A DNA stretch of 64,000 nt from the NCBI GenBank assembly GCA_002021875.1, contig CP018627.1, positions 10,974,001 through 11,038,000 on the forward strand, in the 5' to 3' direction. The stretch's first letter is position 1. Each line of letters starts with the position of its first letter. The position numbers and the translations under genes were made by a program. Positions 16,212-25,817 of the stretch are shown here, piece by piece. Source of the DNA: Streptomyces hygroscopicus (GTDB lineage: Bacteria > Actinomycetota > Actinomycetes > Streptomycetales > Streptomycetaceae). The notes below the pieces were generated by a model, which ran no database searches, was not told the origin of the DNA, and saw nothing but the letters and a program-made list of their open reading frames with translations.

Positions 16212-17527
16212 ATTCGATTCCGATCCGCTTCCCCCGCCGCACGGCGCCGAGCCCCGAGCAGCGGAGGCTCTCCTCCGCCCAGTGGATGATAACCCGGCGC
16301 ATCTCGCTGGTGATGTCGGTGATCATGTTGATCATCGGGGTCATCGTCTATGGCGTCATGCTGTTCGCCCAACGCGCCGACGCGGAGCGCGAAACCCAGT
16401 GGGGGATCGACCACAACACCATCGACAGTCCGCCGGTCTGCGTGTGGATGACCGTGGAGCGGAACGGAGTGATCAGCAGCACCCCCGGCACCCCCGCCGG
16501 GATACCCGTGAGATCCAGCCTGGCCGCGGTCCGCGCCGGCGCTCCCGCGGTGCTGGAACGGGTGCGGCGAGGTGGCGAGGAGTACACGGTGCGCACCGCA
16601 TGGCGTGGTGCGGAGGTCGTTCAGGCAGCCTACGGTGAACGGTTCCAGCGCGCCGACCGCAACCATCTGCTGCTCGCCTTCGCGGCGGCCGAGGCGGTCG
16701 GTCTGTTGCTCGTGGCCGTCGCCAGCGGCATGCTCGCGCGACGGGCGATGCGGCCGCTCTCCGAGGCACTGGACCGGCAGCGGCGGTTCGTCGCGGACGC
16801 CAGTCATGAATTGCGCACCCCACTGACCCAGTTGCACACCCGCGCCCAGTTGCTGGCCCGGCGCTCCGGCTCGGCCACCCCGCAGCAGCTCGCCACCGAC
16901 CTCCGGCGCCTGGTGACCGGAACTCGGCAGCTCGGTGACGTCATAGACGACCTGCTGCTGTCCGCGCGGCTGTCCCAGTCGCCGGGATCCCGCGATCCGG
17001 TCGACCTGGCCACGCTCGCCGAGGAGGCGGTGTCCGCCGAGGACGCCAGAGCCCATGCGATGCGGCTGACCGTGCGTCTTCGGTGCGGGCCGGGGCGGCA
17101 TGTGGTGATGGGCACCACGTCGGCGTTGCGCCGGGTGATCGCCGCGCTGGTCGACAACGCGATGGGGCACACTCCGCCCGGTGGGGAGGTCGTGGTGTCC
17201 GTGGACGCCCCGCTTCCCGGCATCGTGTCGCTGTCCGTACGCGACACCGGCGTGGGGTTCGCACCGGAGGAGGCCACGCGCATGTTCGAGCGGTTCGCCA
17301 GGGGGACCGCCGGCCGCGGCAGACGGTTCGGGCTCGGATTGGCGCTGGCCCGCGAGGTGATCGAAAGCCATGGGGGGCGGATCACCGCCAACGGACGGCC
17401 GGGCCACGGTGCGCTGTTCACCGTGGAGCTGCCGGCGGCGCGGATGGGGGAGACCATCCCACGGCAACGGACGATCGCCTCGTGCCTCTCCGCGGGAGGC
17501 AGACGGCCGGACATCTCCGGGCACTGA
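16208..17527 (+). CDS. Sensor histidine kinase
   Basis: 439 residues from a GTG that overlaps the regulator's stop. Two membrane segments (about 37-58 and 155-180) enclose a short extracellular sensor of roughly 95 residues. The H-box is ASHELRTPLTQ with His200. N-box NAMGHTPPGGEV, G1 DTGVGFAPEE and G2 RFGLGLALAREV are intact. No clear HAMP domain is seen between the second helix and the H-box. It should phosphorylate the adjacent OmpR-type regulator. Confidence 0.9.
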   Translation: MNSIPIRFPRRTAPSPEQRRLSSAQWMITRRISLVMSVIMLIIGVIVYGVMLFAQRADAERETQWGIDHNTIDSPPVCVWMTVERNGVISSTPGTPAGIPVRSSLAAVRAGAPAVLERVRRGGEEYTVRTAWRGAEVVQAAYGERFQRADRNHLLLAFAAAEAVGLLLVAVASGMLARRAMRPLSEALDRQRRFVADASHELRTPLTQLHTRAQLLARRSGSATPQQLATDLRRLVTGTRQLGDVIDDLLLSARLSQSPGSRDPVDLATLAEEAVSAEDARAHAMRLTVRLRCGPGRHVVMGTTSALRRVIAALVDNAMGHTPPGGEVVVSVDAPLPGIVSLSVRDTGVGFAPEEATRMFERFARGTAGRGRRFGLGLALAREVIESHGGRITANGRPGHGALFTVELPAARMGETIPRQRTIASCLSAGGRRPDISGH

Positions 17528-17550
17528 CGTGATCGGGGTCAGGGCCCGGC

Positions 17551-18453
17551 TCATGAGGGCTGCGGCCGACGCCAGTCGAGCGCACCGCTGTCGAGATCTT
17601 CGGCGAGCCCGGACAGCGGCGACTCGGCGTCCCACACCAGCCGTGTCCGGCGCCACAGCCGGCCGTTCGCCAGCCGTTTCAGCGCGACCCCCGGGCAGTG
17701 ATCGCCCGGCGCGAAGAAGGCCCCGATCGCGTTCCCGGCGCTCACGATGGCCGCCGCGGTCGTCTGGTCGGCGCCGAAATACCGGAACCGAGGGGTGAAC
17801 CCCGCACGCTCGCAGGCGATCCTCAGGCTCAGGCCGAGACCGTCGGAGCGGTCGCCGGGGGCGACCCAGGTGTCCTCGGCCAGTTCTTCGAGGGTGATCA
17901 GTTGCCGATGGGCCAGCCGGTGGCCGGGGGACAGGCCGATCAGCACCGGTTCGGTATCGAGGTCGCGGACGGTGAACTCGCGGACCGGGGGCGGCACGAC
18001 ATCGGGGAACTCACTGATGACCGCGAGCGCGATCTTCTCGGTGCGCAGCAGCTCCAGCACGGCCTGGGAGGAGGGTTCCAGATAGGTGAGCTGTTCGTGG
18101 TGCGGCAGCCGCTCCCGGATGAGCACGGCGATCAGGGGCACCCAGGGGTTGTCCACCCCGCCCAGCCCGACGGCCTGCGGCGGTTCGGCCGGCTGGGCCA
18201 GTGTCCGTGCCGTGGAGAGCAGATCACCGAACTCGTCGAGCAACTGCCGGGCTCTGCCCAGGACATGGACGCCGAGCTCGGTCGGCTCGACACCGTGCGG
18301 GCGGCGGCGGAACAGCGGCCCGCCGAATTCCTGCTCAATGCGTCTGAGCTGGGTGGACAGGCCGGATTGGGCAATCTGCAAAGTGGCGGCCGCATGGCTG
18401 ATGCTGCCCGACTCAGCCACGGTGAGCACGATCCGAAGATGGCGCAGCCCCAT
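17551..18453 (-). CDS. LysR-family transcription regulator
   Basis: 300 residues. The ATG at 18453 has AGGAAG just upstream, and the protein begins directly with the helix-turn-helix (MGLRHLRIVLTVAESGSISH, then LQIAQSGLSTQLRRIEQEFG). The C-terminal effector domain spans about residues 90-290. The start lies 41 nt inside the 3' end of the exporter gene, so it is probably co-transcribed with the exporter and reductase. As the only DNA-binding regulator next to the aminohydroxybenzoate cluster, it is the likely cluster regulator; this is inference. Confidence 0.87.
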   Translation of the reverse strand: MGLRHLRIVLTVAESGSISHAAATLQIAQSGLSTQLRRIEQEFGGPLFRRRPHGVEPTELGVHVLGRARQLLDEFGDLLSTARTLAQPAEPPQAVGLGGVDNPWVPLIAVLIRERLPHHEQLTYLEPSSQAVLELLRTEKIALAVISEFPDVVPPPVREFTVRDLDTEPVLIGLSPGHRLAHRQLITLEELAEDTWVAPGDRSDGLGLSLRIACERAGFTPRFRYFGADQTTAAAIVSAGNAIGAFFAPGDHCPGVALKRLANGRLWRRTRLVWDAESPLSGLAEDLDSGALDWRRPQPS

Positions 18454-20014
18454 ATCCACTTCCTGCCTCCGTCGTTGATGGTCGCGGCCGGAAATATCCG
18501 ATGACGAGGACGGCACCGGCCAGGGACAGCAGCGCCGTCCACGCGGCGGTGACGTACATGGCGTGCAGATAGGCCCGGTTCGCGGCGGCGAGGAGATCGG
18601 GGTGGTTCAGCGATCGTGCCACCGCCCGGGTGGCCTCCGCGGAGTCCAGGGCCTTCTCCCGTGGTCCGGGAGGCAGCTCGGTGAGCGAGGGCCGGATGGC
18701 CCCGCGGTAGGCGGTGGCGAGCAGGGAGCCGAGCACCGCGACCCCGAGGGTGCTGCCCACCGGCCGGGCCGCGGCGTTGACCGCCGCGCCGGCGCCGGTG
18801 TACCGCGGGGGCAGACAGGCCATCATCTCCGCCGTCATCGGCGCCACCACCAGGCCGATGCCGGTGCCCTGCGCGAAGAGCATCCCGGCGATCCAGGCCA
18901 CCGGAGTGCCCGCGTCGAAGAACAGGTAGCCGCCGAAGGTGAGGCTGGAAAGGAGTATCCCGGCCACCGCGCACCAGCGGACGGTCAGCAGCCGGGACAC
19001 CGTCGGGGAGATCTGGTTGCCGAGCACGATGCCGCCCGCGGCGGCCGACATCACGGCCCCGGCGGCCAGCGTCGACAGTCCGTGCACCCCCTGCAGATAG
19101 AAGGCACAGTAGAAGAGCTGCCCCGCCAGGCCGAAGAAGAGCAGCAGCAGGGTCACGGTGCCGCCGGCGAAGCGCGGCTCGGTGAACAGGCGCACATCGA
19201 AACCCGGCGCGGCTCGGCGGCTCTGCGACATCACGAACGTCGCCAGCAGGGCGAGACCGACCGCTATGGGCAGCAGCGTGGCCGGACTCGACCAGCCGGC
19301 CGGGCGGCCGCCCCGGATGACGCCGTACACCACAAGACCCAGCCCCAGTACGGAGAGCGCCAGGCCCAGTGGGTCGAGCACCCTGCGCTCGGTGTAGCGC
19401 AGCCCGGGCACCAGGAGCCATACGCCGAGCAGGCACACCGCCACCACCGGAAGGTTGACCAGGAACACCGAGCCCCACCAGAACCGGGTCAGCAGCGCAC
19501 CGCCCACCACCGGTCCGAGCGCGACGGCGGCGCCCCCCGCGGAGGCCCAGACCGCGATCGCCCGGGTCCGGTCGGCCGGCGCGCCGGCGCGGGTGACGAT
19601 CGCCAGCGTCGCCGGTGTGATCAGCGCCCCGCCCGCGCCCATGAATCCACGGGTGACGGTCAGCTCCGTGGCCCCGGCCGAGAACGCGGCCAGTGTGGAG
19701 GCGCCGGCCAGCAGCACCAGCCCGGTGACCAGGATGCGGCGCGGACCGTAGCGGTCGGCGAGAGCGCCTCCGGCGAAGCTGCCCGCGGCGAAGACCAGCG
19801 AGTACGAGGCGTTGGCCCACGCCAGGTCGGCGGAGCTCGCCCCGAGCCCGTGCACCGGATCGGCGAGGGTTTCCATCGCCACGTTGAGGACCGTGTTGTC
19901 CAGCAGGACCAGCGTCTGCGCCAGGACCGCCACGGCCACGGTCCACCACTGCCGGACAGAGGTGGCCACGGCGCGGCCCTCGCCCCCGGCCGGCACCGCG
20001 GGCCGGTGTCTCAC
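18413..20014 (-). CDS. MFS drug exporter, DHA2 (EmrB/QacA) family
   Basis: 533 residues with about 14 predicted helices. The family motifs include DNTVLNVAMETL in helix 1 and ADRYGPRRILVTG after helix 2. The GTG at 20014 overlaps the reductase stop (GTGA). It probably exports the product or an intermediate of the adjacent cluster and gives self-protection. The downstream LysR gene overlaps its end. Confidence 0.87.
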   Translation of the reverse strand: MRHRPAVPAGGEGRAVATSVRQWWTVAVAVLAQTLVLLDNTVLNVAMETLADPVHGLGASSADLAWANASYSLVFAAGSFAGGALADRYGPRRILVTGLVLLAGASTLAAFSAGATELTVTRGFMGAGGALITPATLAIVTRAGAPADRTRAIAVWASAGGAAVALGPVVGGALLTRFWWGSVFLVNLPVVAVCLLGVWLLVPGLRYTERRVLDPLGLALSVLGLGLVVYGVIRGGRPAGWSSPATLLPIAVGLALLATFVMSQSRRAAPGFDVRLFTEPRFAGGTVTLLLLFFGLAGQLFYCAFYLQGVHGLSTLAAGAVMSAAAGGIVLGNQISPTVSRLLTVRWCAVAGILLSSLTFGGYLFFDAGTPVAWIAGMLFAQGTGIGLVVAPMTAEMMACLPPRYTGAGAAVNAAARPVGSTLGVAVLGSLLATAYRGAIRPSLTELPPGPREKALDSAEATRAVARSLNHPDLLAAANRAYLHAMYVTAAWTALLSLAGAVLVIGYFRPRPSTTEAGSGYGAAPSSDRAHRG

Positions 20015-20616
20015 GGCTCCAGCGCTCGTCTGCCCGCGACAAGGGTCCGGGCGAGTTCCGCGACCCGGTGCCCGAGATGTTCCGCGGTGGCGAGGTCGGA
20101 CTTGTGCACCGCACCCGATCTGTCGTCCACCGCGGACTGCGCGGCGGCGCCCTGGAAGAAGCCGAGCCGGTTCAGGTCGAACTCGCTGCCGGAGGAGGAG
20201 TTCCAACCGGGGGGCAGGCCGAGGCTGGCCCAGAGCATGCCGTGCTGTGCGGCGAGGGTGGCGAAATAGCCCAGGGTGCCGGCCTTGTCTCCGGCCATCG
20301 AGCCGGAGTTGGTGAAACCCGCCGCCAGCTTGTCCTGCCAGCGGCGGGTGAGCCAGCGTCTGGCGCTCGCCTCCGCGAAGGTGTGGAAGGCCGACGAGGC
20401 CGTGCCCATATAGGTCGGCGCGCCGAAGATGATCGCGTCGGCGTCGTCGAGCCGATGCCATTCCTGATCGGTGATCCGGTCGACCTGGATGGAGGCGACC
20501 TCGGTGTGCGGGACCCGGCTCGCTCCGGCTCGTACGGCCTCCCCCAGCCTGGCGGTGTGACCACGTCCGCCGTGACAGGCGATCGAGATGCGTACCGGGT
20601 CGGTCAAGGCGGTCAA
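20011..20616 (-). CDS. Flavodoxin-like NAD(P)H-dependent FMN oxidoreductase (WrbA-like)
   Basis: 201 residues with a flavodoxin fold: the FMN phosphate loop region ISIACHGGRGHTARLGEAV and later IFGAPTYMGTASSAFHTFAE and GFTNSGSMAGDK. This resembles WrbA/NQO-type quinone reductases. It is the first gene of the minus-strand unit that diverges from the biosynthetic operon (202 bp gap). Possible roles are reduction of a quinone-imine form of an aminophenol product or protection from redox cycling. Both are inference. Confidence 0.83.
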   Translation of the reverse strand: MTALTDPVRISIACHGGRGHTARLGEAVRAGASRVPHTEVASIQVDRITDQEWHRLDDADAIIFGAPTYMGTASSAFHTFAEASARRWLTRRWQDKLAAGFTNSGSMAGDKAGTLGYFATLAAQHGMLWASLGLPPGWNSSSGSEFDLNRLGFFQGAAAQSAVDDRSGAVHKSDLATAEHLGHRVAELARTLVAGRRALEP

Positions 20617-20817
20617 AACAGACTCCTCGAAAACGCGGTTTCGGCTCCGGCGGAATAGCCGTCGGACAGCCTGTCAGAGCAATCTCAGAAATTCCTCAGA
20701 GCCGCATAACCGCAGAGTGATGGAGATTCGATATCCGCTCGGCATTGCGTGGACGTGCCATTCTGGCCGAGCAATCCCCCCGCGTGGTTCGCCCCTTGGG
20801 AGAGGTGTGCCTGGCAC

Positions 20818-21624
20818 ATGACCGATATTGGTAAATCATTCCGGATGCGGAGGCTCTCGGTCGTCGGTGACGGAAGATATCTTTTCGTCCCGCTCGACCA
20901 CAGTGTGTCCGATGGGCCGGTGGTGTCCCAGGCCCGCTGGAACGGGCTGTTGAGAGCGCTGGTGGACGGCGGCGCGGACGCGGTCGTCGTCCACAAGGGC
21001 CGGGCGCGGGCGATCCCACCGGACATCCTGCGCCGCTGCGCCCTGGTGGTTCACCTGAGTGCGGGTACCGCGCACGCGGCCGACACCGATGCCAAGGTGC
21101 TCGTCGGCGACGTCGAAGAGGCCGTGCGGCTGGGCGCGGACGCGGTGAGCGTGCATGTGAATCTCGGATCGGACACCGAGCACCGGCAACTCACGGATCT
21201 CGGGGCCGTCGCGGCCTCATGCGACATCTGGAACATGCCGCTGCTCGCGATGATCTACCCGAGGGGGCCGCGGATCGCCGATCCGCACGATCCCGCGCTG
21301 CTCGCACACGCGGTCAACATCGCCGCGGATCTCGGCGCCGACCTGGTGAAGACCTCGATCGCGCTGCCGATGGACCGGATGGCCGAGGTGGTGAACAGCT
21401 GTCCGCTGCCGGTCCTCGCCGCGGGTGGCCCGCCCGACGGCTCGGACCTGATCAGTCACGCGACCTCGTTGATGCTCGCCGGCTGTCGCGGCCTCGCGGT
21501 CGGCCGTCGGATCTTCTCCTCGCCCTCACCCTCCTCGCTGGTGGCGCGGCTCGCCGCCGTCGTGCACGCCGTCGATGCCGGAACGACCCCCCACCCCCCG
21601 ACGATCGCGACAGGAGCCGCATGA
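20818..21624 (+). CDS. griI-like: GriI-type aldolase (first enzyme of 3-amino-4-hydroxybenzoate synthesis)
   Basis: 268 residues, class I DhnA-type aldolase. [11 protein letters not shown] and Lys178 in [12 protein letters not shown] (probable Schiff-base lysine) are present. The ATG at 20818 gives the usual N-terminus ([22 protein letters not shown]) and has GGGAGAGG upstream. In grixazone biosynthesis GriI condenses aspartate 4-semialdehyde with dihydroxyacetone phosphate to an amino-sugar-like C7 phosphate. The next gene is a GriH homologue, coupled by ATGA, so the pair should make 3-amino-4-hydroxybenzoate. A related archaeal aldolase makes a dehydroquinate precursor, but the pairing here favours the Gri role. 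Confidence 0.87.
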   Translation: MTDIGKSFRMRRLSVVGDGRYLFVPLDHSVSDGPVVSQARWNGLLRALVDGGADAVVVHKGRARAIPPDILRRCALVVHLSAGTAHAADTDAKVLVGDVEEAVRLGADAVSVHVNLGSDTEHRQLTDLGAVAASCDIWNMPLLAMIYPRGPRIADPHDPALLAHAVNIAADLGADLVKTSIALPMDRMAEVVNSCPLPVLAAGGPPDGSDLISHATSLMLAGCRGLAVGRRIFSSPSPSSLVARLAAVVHAVDAGTTPHPPTIATGAA

Positions 21625-22661
21625 AGTTCGCATGGATCGATCTCCGAGCCGTTCCGCAGGCCCAGCTCGAGTCCGTCGTCGACGCCGCCATCCACACGCG
21701 GATGCAGGGCGTGCTCTGCGATGACGAATCCGTCCTCACGGCACTGCCCCCCACCGTCACCGGCGTCACCACCACGGTGGTGACCGAGGAGAAGGAGCTG
21801 TACGACCTCGGCGCCGACACCGCCGCGTGGGTCGACGTACACGACGAACCGTCGCTGCGGCTGGCGTGCGAGGCCGCCGTCGCGCTGCCCTTCACCGTGG
21901 TCCGCTTCGCCGACCCGACCAAGATCCCCCTGGAGATCGTGCTCGCCGCCGCGGACCGCTCCGCCGGAAAGCTGATCACCGTCTGCGCCGATCTGGAAGA
22001 AGCCGCCACCGTCCTGGAAGTGCTGGAACGCGGTTCGGACGGAGTCCTGTTGGCTCCCTCCGACGCCGGCGAGGTGTTCGCGCTGGCCCGACTGCTCGAG
22101 GCCGGAACCTCTCCGCTGGAGCTGACCACGCTGACCGTCGACCGCATCGAGCACCACGGGCTCGGCGACCGGGTGTGCGTGGACACCTGCACGCACTTCG
22201 CCGAGGACGAGGGCATCCTGGTCGGCTCGTACTCGACCGGCTTCATCCTGTGCTGCAGCGAGACCCATCCGCTGCCGTACATGCCGACCCGCCCGTTCCG
22301 GGTCAACGCCGGGGCCCTGCACTCCTATGTGCTCGGCCCGGAGAACCGGACCAACTATCTGAGCGAACTGCGCTCGGGCAGCACGACCCTGGCGGTCGAT
22401 GCCGAGGGCCGGACCCGGCCGGTCACGGTCGGCCGGGCCAAGCTGGAGTCCCGGCCGCTGCTGACCATCACCGCGAGATCGGCCGACGACATCGTGGTGA
22501 GCCTCACCGTCCAGGACGACTGGCATGTGCGGGTGCTCGGGCCCGGCGGCAAGGTCCACAACGTCACCGAGCTGCGGCGGGGCGACGAACTGCTCGGCTA
22601 CCTGGCCACGGACCAGCGCCATGTGGGCTTTCCCATCGGCGAATTCTGCAAGGAACACTGA
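21621..22661 (+). CDS. griH-like: GriH-type 3-amino-4-hydroxybenzoate synthase
   Basis: 346 residues, dehydroquinate synthase II family. It begins [12 protein letters not shown] and contains VCVDTCTHFAEDEGILVGS, FRVNAGALHSYVL and YLSELRSG, which are strongly conserved in the family. GriH converts the GriI product to 3-amino-4-hydroxybenzoate. The reading frame is intact and coupled to both neighbours (ATGA with griI, TGATG with the AMP ligase). The primary shikimate pathway uses a different AroB, so this copy indicates secondary metabolism. Confidence 0.88.
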   Translation: MKFAWIDLRAVPQAQLESVVDAAIHTRMQGVLCDDESVLTALPPTVTGVTTTVVTEEKELYDLGADTAAWVDVHDEPSLRLACEAAVALPFTVVRFADPTKIPLEIVLAAADRSAGKLITVCADLEEAATVLEVLERGSDGVLLAPSDAGEVFALARLLEAGTSPLELTTLTVDRIEHHGLGDRVCVDTCTHFAEDEGILVGSYSTGFILCCSETHPLPYMPTRPFRVNAGALHSYVLGPENRTNYLSELRSGSTTLAVDAEGRTRPVTVGRAKLESRPLLTITARSADDIVVSLTVQDDWHVRVLGPGGKVHNVTELRRGDELLGYLATDQRHVGFPIGEFCKEH

Positions 22662-24046
22662 TGAGCGTCCATATGCGGGAGCTCCTCGACACGCTGTTCG
22701 ACGCCCATCCCGGCGACGTGCCCTACCTCGTCCACGGTGAACACCCGGTGAGCCGTGGAGAGGTCCGGGCCGCCGTGGCCGTGGAAGCGGCGGTCTTCGC
22801 CGGGCACGGCGTCGGCGAGGGGCATACGGTGATGCTCCAGATACCACCGAGCTGCACCCAGATAGAGGTACTGCTCGCGCTATGGCAGCTGGGCGCCCAG
22901 GTGATGCTGGTCGACCACCGGCTCAAACCGTCGGAAGTGGATGCCCTGCGCTCGTTGTGCCACCCGCAGTTCATGGTCGGCGCGGGTACGGCGGGCCGCT
23001 CGTCGCTCAGGTTCGAGCCCAGATACGAGGTGATCACCTCCCGGTACCCGGACGGTCGCCCGGCGGCGACCGAGCACCGGCTGGTTCAGTTCAGCTCGGG
23101 TTCCACCGGGCTGCCCAAGGTGATCGGGCGGACCGCGGCCTCCCTGTCGGCCGAGATCGAGCGGTTCACCCGGATCGAGGGGATGCCGACCCCGGGCGAG
23201 CGAGTGTTGCTGCTGAGCTCGACCGCGCACAGTTTCGGCCTGATCGCCGGGGTGCTGCACTCCCTCGCCGCGGGCGTCTCGGCGGTCTTCGCGCGACGGG
23301 TGTCGGCCAAGGACATCCTGGCCGCCGCCGCGCGTCACGACGTCCACATGATCTTCGGCACGCCGTTCCACTACGACCTGCTGAGCACCGCCCGGGAGCT
23401 GCCCGCCCTGCCCGCCCTGCGTGCGGCGGTCTCGGGCGGGGAGATCATGCCGTCGCAGACCGCCGTGCGGTTCGCCGACCGGTTCGGCACCGGGGTCGGC
23501 GAGTCGTACGGGACCACCGAAACCGGCGTCATCGCGATGGAGATGAGCGGCGCCTCGAGGCCCTCGGTCGGCCGGCCGGCACCCGGTGTGCGGCTGCGCA
23601 TCCGCGAGGGCGAGCTGGACGTCTGGCTGCCGGACGGCTCGCCCTATCTGCACGATTCCGGCGGCGACCGGTACACCGACGGCTGGCTGCGCACCCATGA
23701 CCGGGCCGAGCTGGATTCCTCCGGCGCCGTGCGACTGCTGGGCCGTGGCGACTCCCTGGTGGTCATCGGCGGCCTCAAGGTCGATCTGACCGAGGTGGAA
23801 GCCGTGTTGTGCCGGCACCCCGGGGTCAACGGGGCCGTGGTCGTGCACGCCGGCGCCACCGAAGCCTATGTGTCCGTCGCCTCGGACGGCCCCTCGTCGG
23901 GGGAATTGCTGCGCTGGTGCCGGGACCGGCTGGCCGACTACAAGGTGCCCCGTGTCGTCCACGTCCTGGCGGACCTGCCCCGCACCTCCAACGGCAAGCT
24001 CGTCAGGCGCCGCGACGCCCTGCTCGCCCGCGCTCCCGAGCGTTGA
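22661..24046 (+). CDS. AMP-dependent aryl-acid ligase
   Basis: 461 residues, adenylate-forming superfamily. The P-loop-like core motif is LVQFSSGSTGLPKVI, then YGTTETGVIAMEMSG and the hinge region DRAELDSSG. The C-terminal catalytic lysine is in PRTSNGKLVRR. It is on the short side for the family but has both N- and C-terminal subdomains. Its position directly after GriH and before two carrier proteins suggests it activates 3-amino-4-hydroxybenzoate and loads it onto a carrier protein as polyketide starter. Substrate assignment is inferred from context. Confidence 0.83.
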   Translation: MSVHMRELLDTLFDAHPGDVPYLVHGEHPVSRGEVRAAVAVEAAVFAGHGVGEGHTVMLQIPPSCTQIEVLLALWQLGAQVMLVDHRLKPSEVDALRSLCHPQFMVGAGTAGRSSLRFEPRYEVITSRYPDGRPAATEHRLVQFSSGSTGLPKVIGRTAASLSAEIERFTRIEGMPTPGERVLLLSSTAHSFGLIAGVLHSLAAGVSAVFARRVSAKDILAAAARHDVHMIFGTPFHYDLLSTARELPALPALRAAVSGGEIMPSQTAVRFADRFGTGVGESYGTTETGVIAMEMSGASRPSVGRPAPGVRLRIREGELDVWLPDGSPYLHDSGGDRYTDGWLRTHDRAELDSSGAVRLLGRGDSLVVIGGLKVDLTEVEAVLCRHPGVNGAVVVHAGATEAYVSVASDGPSSGELLRWCRDRLADYKVPRVVHVLADLPRTSNGKLVRRRDALLARAPER

Positions 24047-24110
24047 CACGCCGACCGCCCCTTGCCGCCCACCCCCCATCGATTCCCGTGGCACAGAAAG
24101 GTTGCGCACC

Positions 24111-24383
24111 ATGCAGACGGCGTTGCAGAAGGAGATCCGCGACTTCGTGCTCAGCACGATCAGCGAGGAGATGAACCATCCGCTCGACGCGGACGAGATC
24201 AGCGATGACAGCCCCATGGGCACCGGCGGAATCGACATCGACTCACTGGGCCTGATCGAGCTGCTCCTCCGCCTGGAGCGCCGGTTCGACGTGAAATTCC
24301 CCGACGGTGACATCGAACAGGCCGGTGCGATGAACCTGGGCGACCTGATCAACGAGGTCGTCGGGCGGGGCGCCACGGCATGA
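24111..24383 (+). CDS. Acyl carrier protein 1
   Basis: 90 residues, strongly acidic, four-helix carrier fold. The phosphopantetheine-attachment serine is in GGIDIDSLGLIELLLRLE. The ATG at 24111 starts the ACP domain directly; the 64-bp gap after the ligase is the largest in the operon. It should hold either the aryl starter or the growing chain. Its partner carrier gene overlaps its stop codon. Confidence 0.88.
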   Translation: MQTALQKEIRDFVLSTISEEMNHPLDADEISDDSPMGTGGIDIDSLGLIELLLRLERRFDVKFPDGDIEQAGAMNLGDLINEVVGRGATA

Positions 24384-24643
24384 CCGCGGAATCCGAGACC
24401 CGGCCGGGGATCACCACCGACGCCGTGCGGGAGCTGCTGTCCGACCCCAAGATCTTCGCCGAACTACCGCCCGGCCTGGACGACGACGCCGAACTCGCCC
24501 TGGATTCGCTGGGGCTGGTGTGGTTTTTGCACCAACTGGAGCTGCGGTACGGCCTGGAGATCGAGCCGGCGGAAGCGTTCCTCGCCGAGTTCACCTCGGT
24601 CCGCCGGATCACCGACTACCTGGTGGACGTCCATGAGTCGTGA
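24380..24643 (+). CDS. Acyl carrier protein 2
   Basis: 87 residues with attachment site ELALDSLGLVWFLHQLE. Its sequence differs clearly from the first carrier, notably a Trp-Phe pair after the serine motif, so the two probably serve different acyl groups, for example starter versus extender. The start overlaps the first carrier's stop (ATGA), and its 3' end overlaps the ketosynthase by 11 nt. Paired small carriers are also seen in aryl-polyene-type discrete systems. Confidence 0.87.
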   Translation: MTAESETRPGITTDAVRELLSDPKIFAELPPGLDDDAELALDSLGLVWFLHQLELRYGLEIEPAEAFLAEFTSVRRITDYLVDVHES

Positions 24644-25817
24644 GGTGCTGCTGACCGGATTCGGGGTGCGTACGGCCTTCGGCGCCGGGGCGGACGCACT
24701 GCGGGAGGGCGTCTTCGACGGGAGACCCGCCTTCGGGCCGATCACCCGCTTCGACACCGGCCCGTACCGAACGGGCCTGGCCGCCACCTGCGGCCAGGCC
24801 GCCCCGCTGCGCGACGTGCTGGCCGAAGTCGCCGCGGCGGCGGTCGGCATGGCCGGGCTGCCGACGGGTGCGCGGGCCGCCGTCCTGGTGGGGACCGCGG
24901 GGGATTTCACCGGTCTGACCCGTTTCTGGCGCGCCCTGAACTCTCCCGGCTCACCCGACTCACCTGGCTCTCCCAGCTCTCCCGGCGCGGCGGCCTCCGG
25001 CGGCACTGCGGAGACCGTGCCCGCCTGGCAGGCCGAGGCCCTCGCGGACGCGCTCGGCGTGCGCGGCCCCCGGCTGGCGTTCACCGGCGCGTGCGTCGCC
25101 TCGGCCGCGGCGATCGCGCATGGCTGCCAGCTCATCGCCTCCGGCCGGGCGGAGACCGCGATCTGCGCGGGGGCGTACCTGGTGGAGGAGGAGAACCTGG
25201 CCAAGTTCGACTCGGGATTCGCCCTTTCCCGGGACGGAATGGTGCGGCCGTTCTGCGCCGACCGCAGTGGTCTGCTGCTCGGGGACGGAGCCGCCGCCAT
25301 CGTGCTCGAATCCGTCGACGGCGCCCGGCGCAGGGGGGCGCGCGCGCTCGGTGCGCTGACCGGCTGGGGCGCCGCCGGCGACGCCCACCACATCGCGCGG
25401 CCCCATCCGGAAGGCGCCGGGCTGGTCGCGGCCGCCGGCCGGGCCCTGCGGCGTGCGGGCGGCCCGCGGATCGACTACGTGAACGCGCATGGCACCGCGA
25501 CCCGGCACAACGACCCCGCCGAGACGCGCGGACTGCGCACGCTCTTCGGCGCGGACGCGGCCCGGACGCCGGTGAGCTCGACGAAGAGCACCACGGGACA
25601 TCTGCTGGAGGCGGCCGGAGCGGTGGAACTCGTGATCACCCTGCTCGCGCTGCGGGACGGGGTCCTGCCGCCCACCGCCGGATTCACCGAACCGGATCCA
25701 CACTGCGATCTCGACTATGTGCCGAACCGCCCCCACAAGGCCGAGCTCCGGCGCGCGCTCACCGTCAACGCCGCGTTCGGTGGCGCCAACACCGCGCTGG
25801 TACTGGAGCGAGCATGA
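24633..25817 (+). CDS. Beta-ketoacyl synthase (active KS)
   Basis: 394 residues, FabF-like thiolase fold. The full catalytic triad is visible: Cys154 in FTGACVAS, His286 in NAHGTATRHND and His323 in STKSTTGHLLEAAG. Residues about 104-122 are a low-complexity Ser-Pro-Gly insert (GSPDSPGSPSSPG) where standalone KSs have a short loop. It should condense the aryl-acyl starter with a malonyl unit on a carrier protein. It is coupled to a second, shorter KS-like gene that lacks the cysteine, forming a KS/chain-length-factor-like pair. Confidence 0.88.
   Translation: MSREVLLTGFGVRTAFGAGADALREGVFDGRPAFGPITRFDTGPYRTGLAATCGQAAPLRDVLAEVAAAAVGMAGLPTGARAAVLVGTAGDFTGLTRFWRALNSPGSPDSPGSPSSPGAAASGGTAETVPAWQAEALADALGVRGPRLAFTGACVASAAAIAHGCQLIASGRAETAICAGAYLVEEENLAKFDSGFALSRDGMVRPFCADRSGLLLGDGAAAIVLESVDGARRRGARALGALTGWGAAGDAHHIARPHPEGAGLVAAAGRALRRAGGPRIDYVNAHGTATRHNDPAETRGLRTLFGADAARTPVSSTKSTTGHLLEAAGAVELVITLLALRDGVLPPTAGFTEPDPHCDLDYVPNRPHKAELRRALTVNAAFGGANTALVLERA

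Noticed and set aside
20749..20817. An upstream in-frame start for the GriI-type gene
   Set aside because: The extra 23 residues are not family-like; the ATG at 20818 has a better ribosome site and gives the expected N-terminus.
20617..20817. A defined LysR operator in the divergent intergenic region
   Set aside because: Several T-N11-A matches occur but none is clearly better than chance, so no site is annotated.
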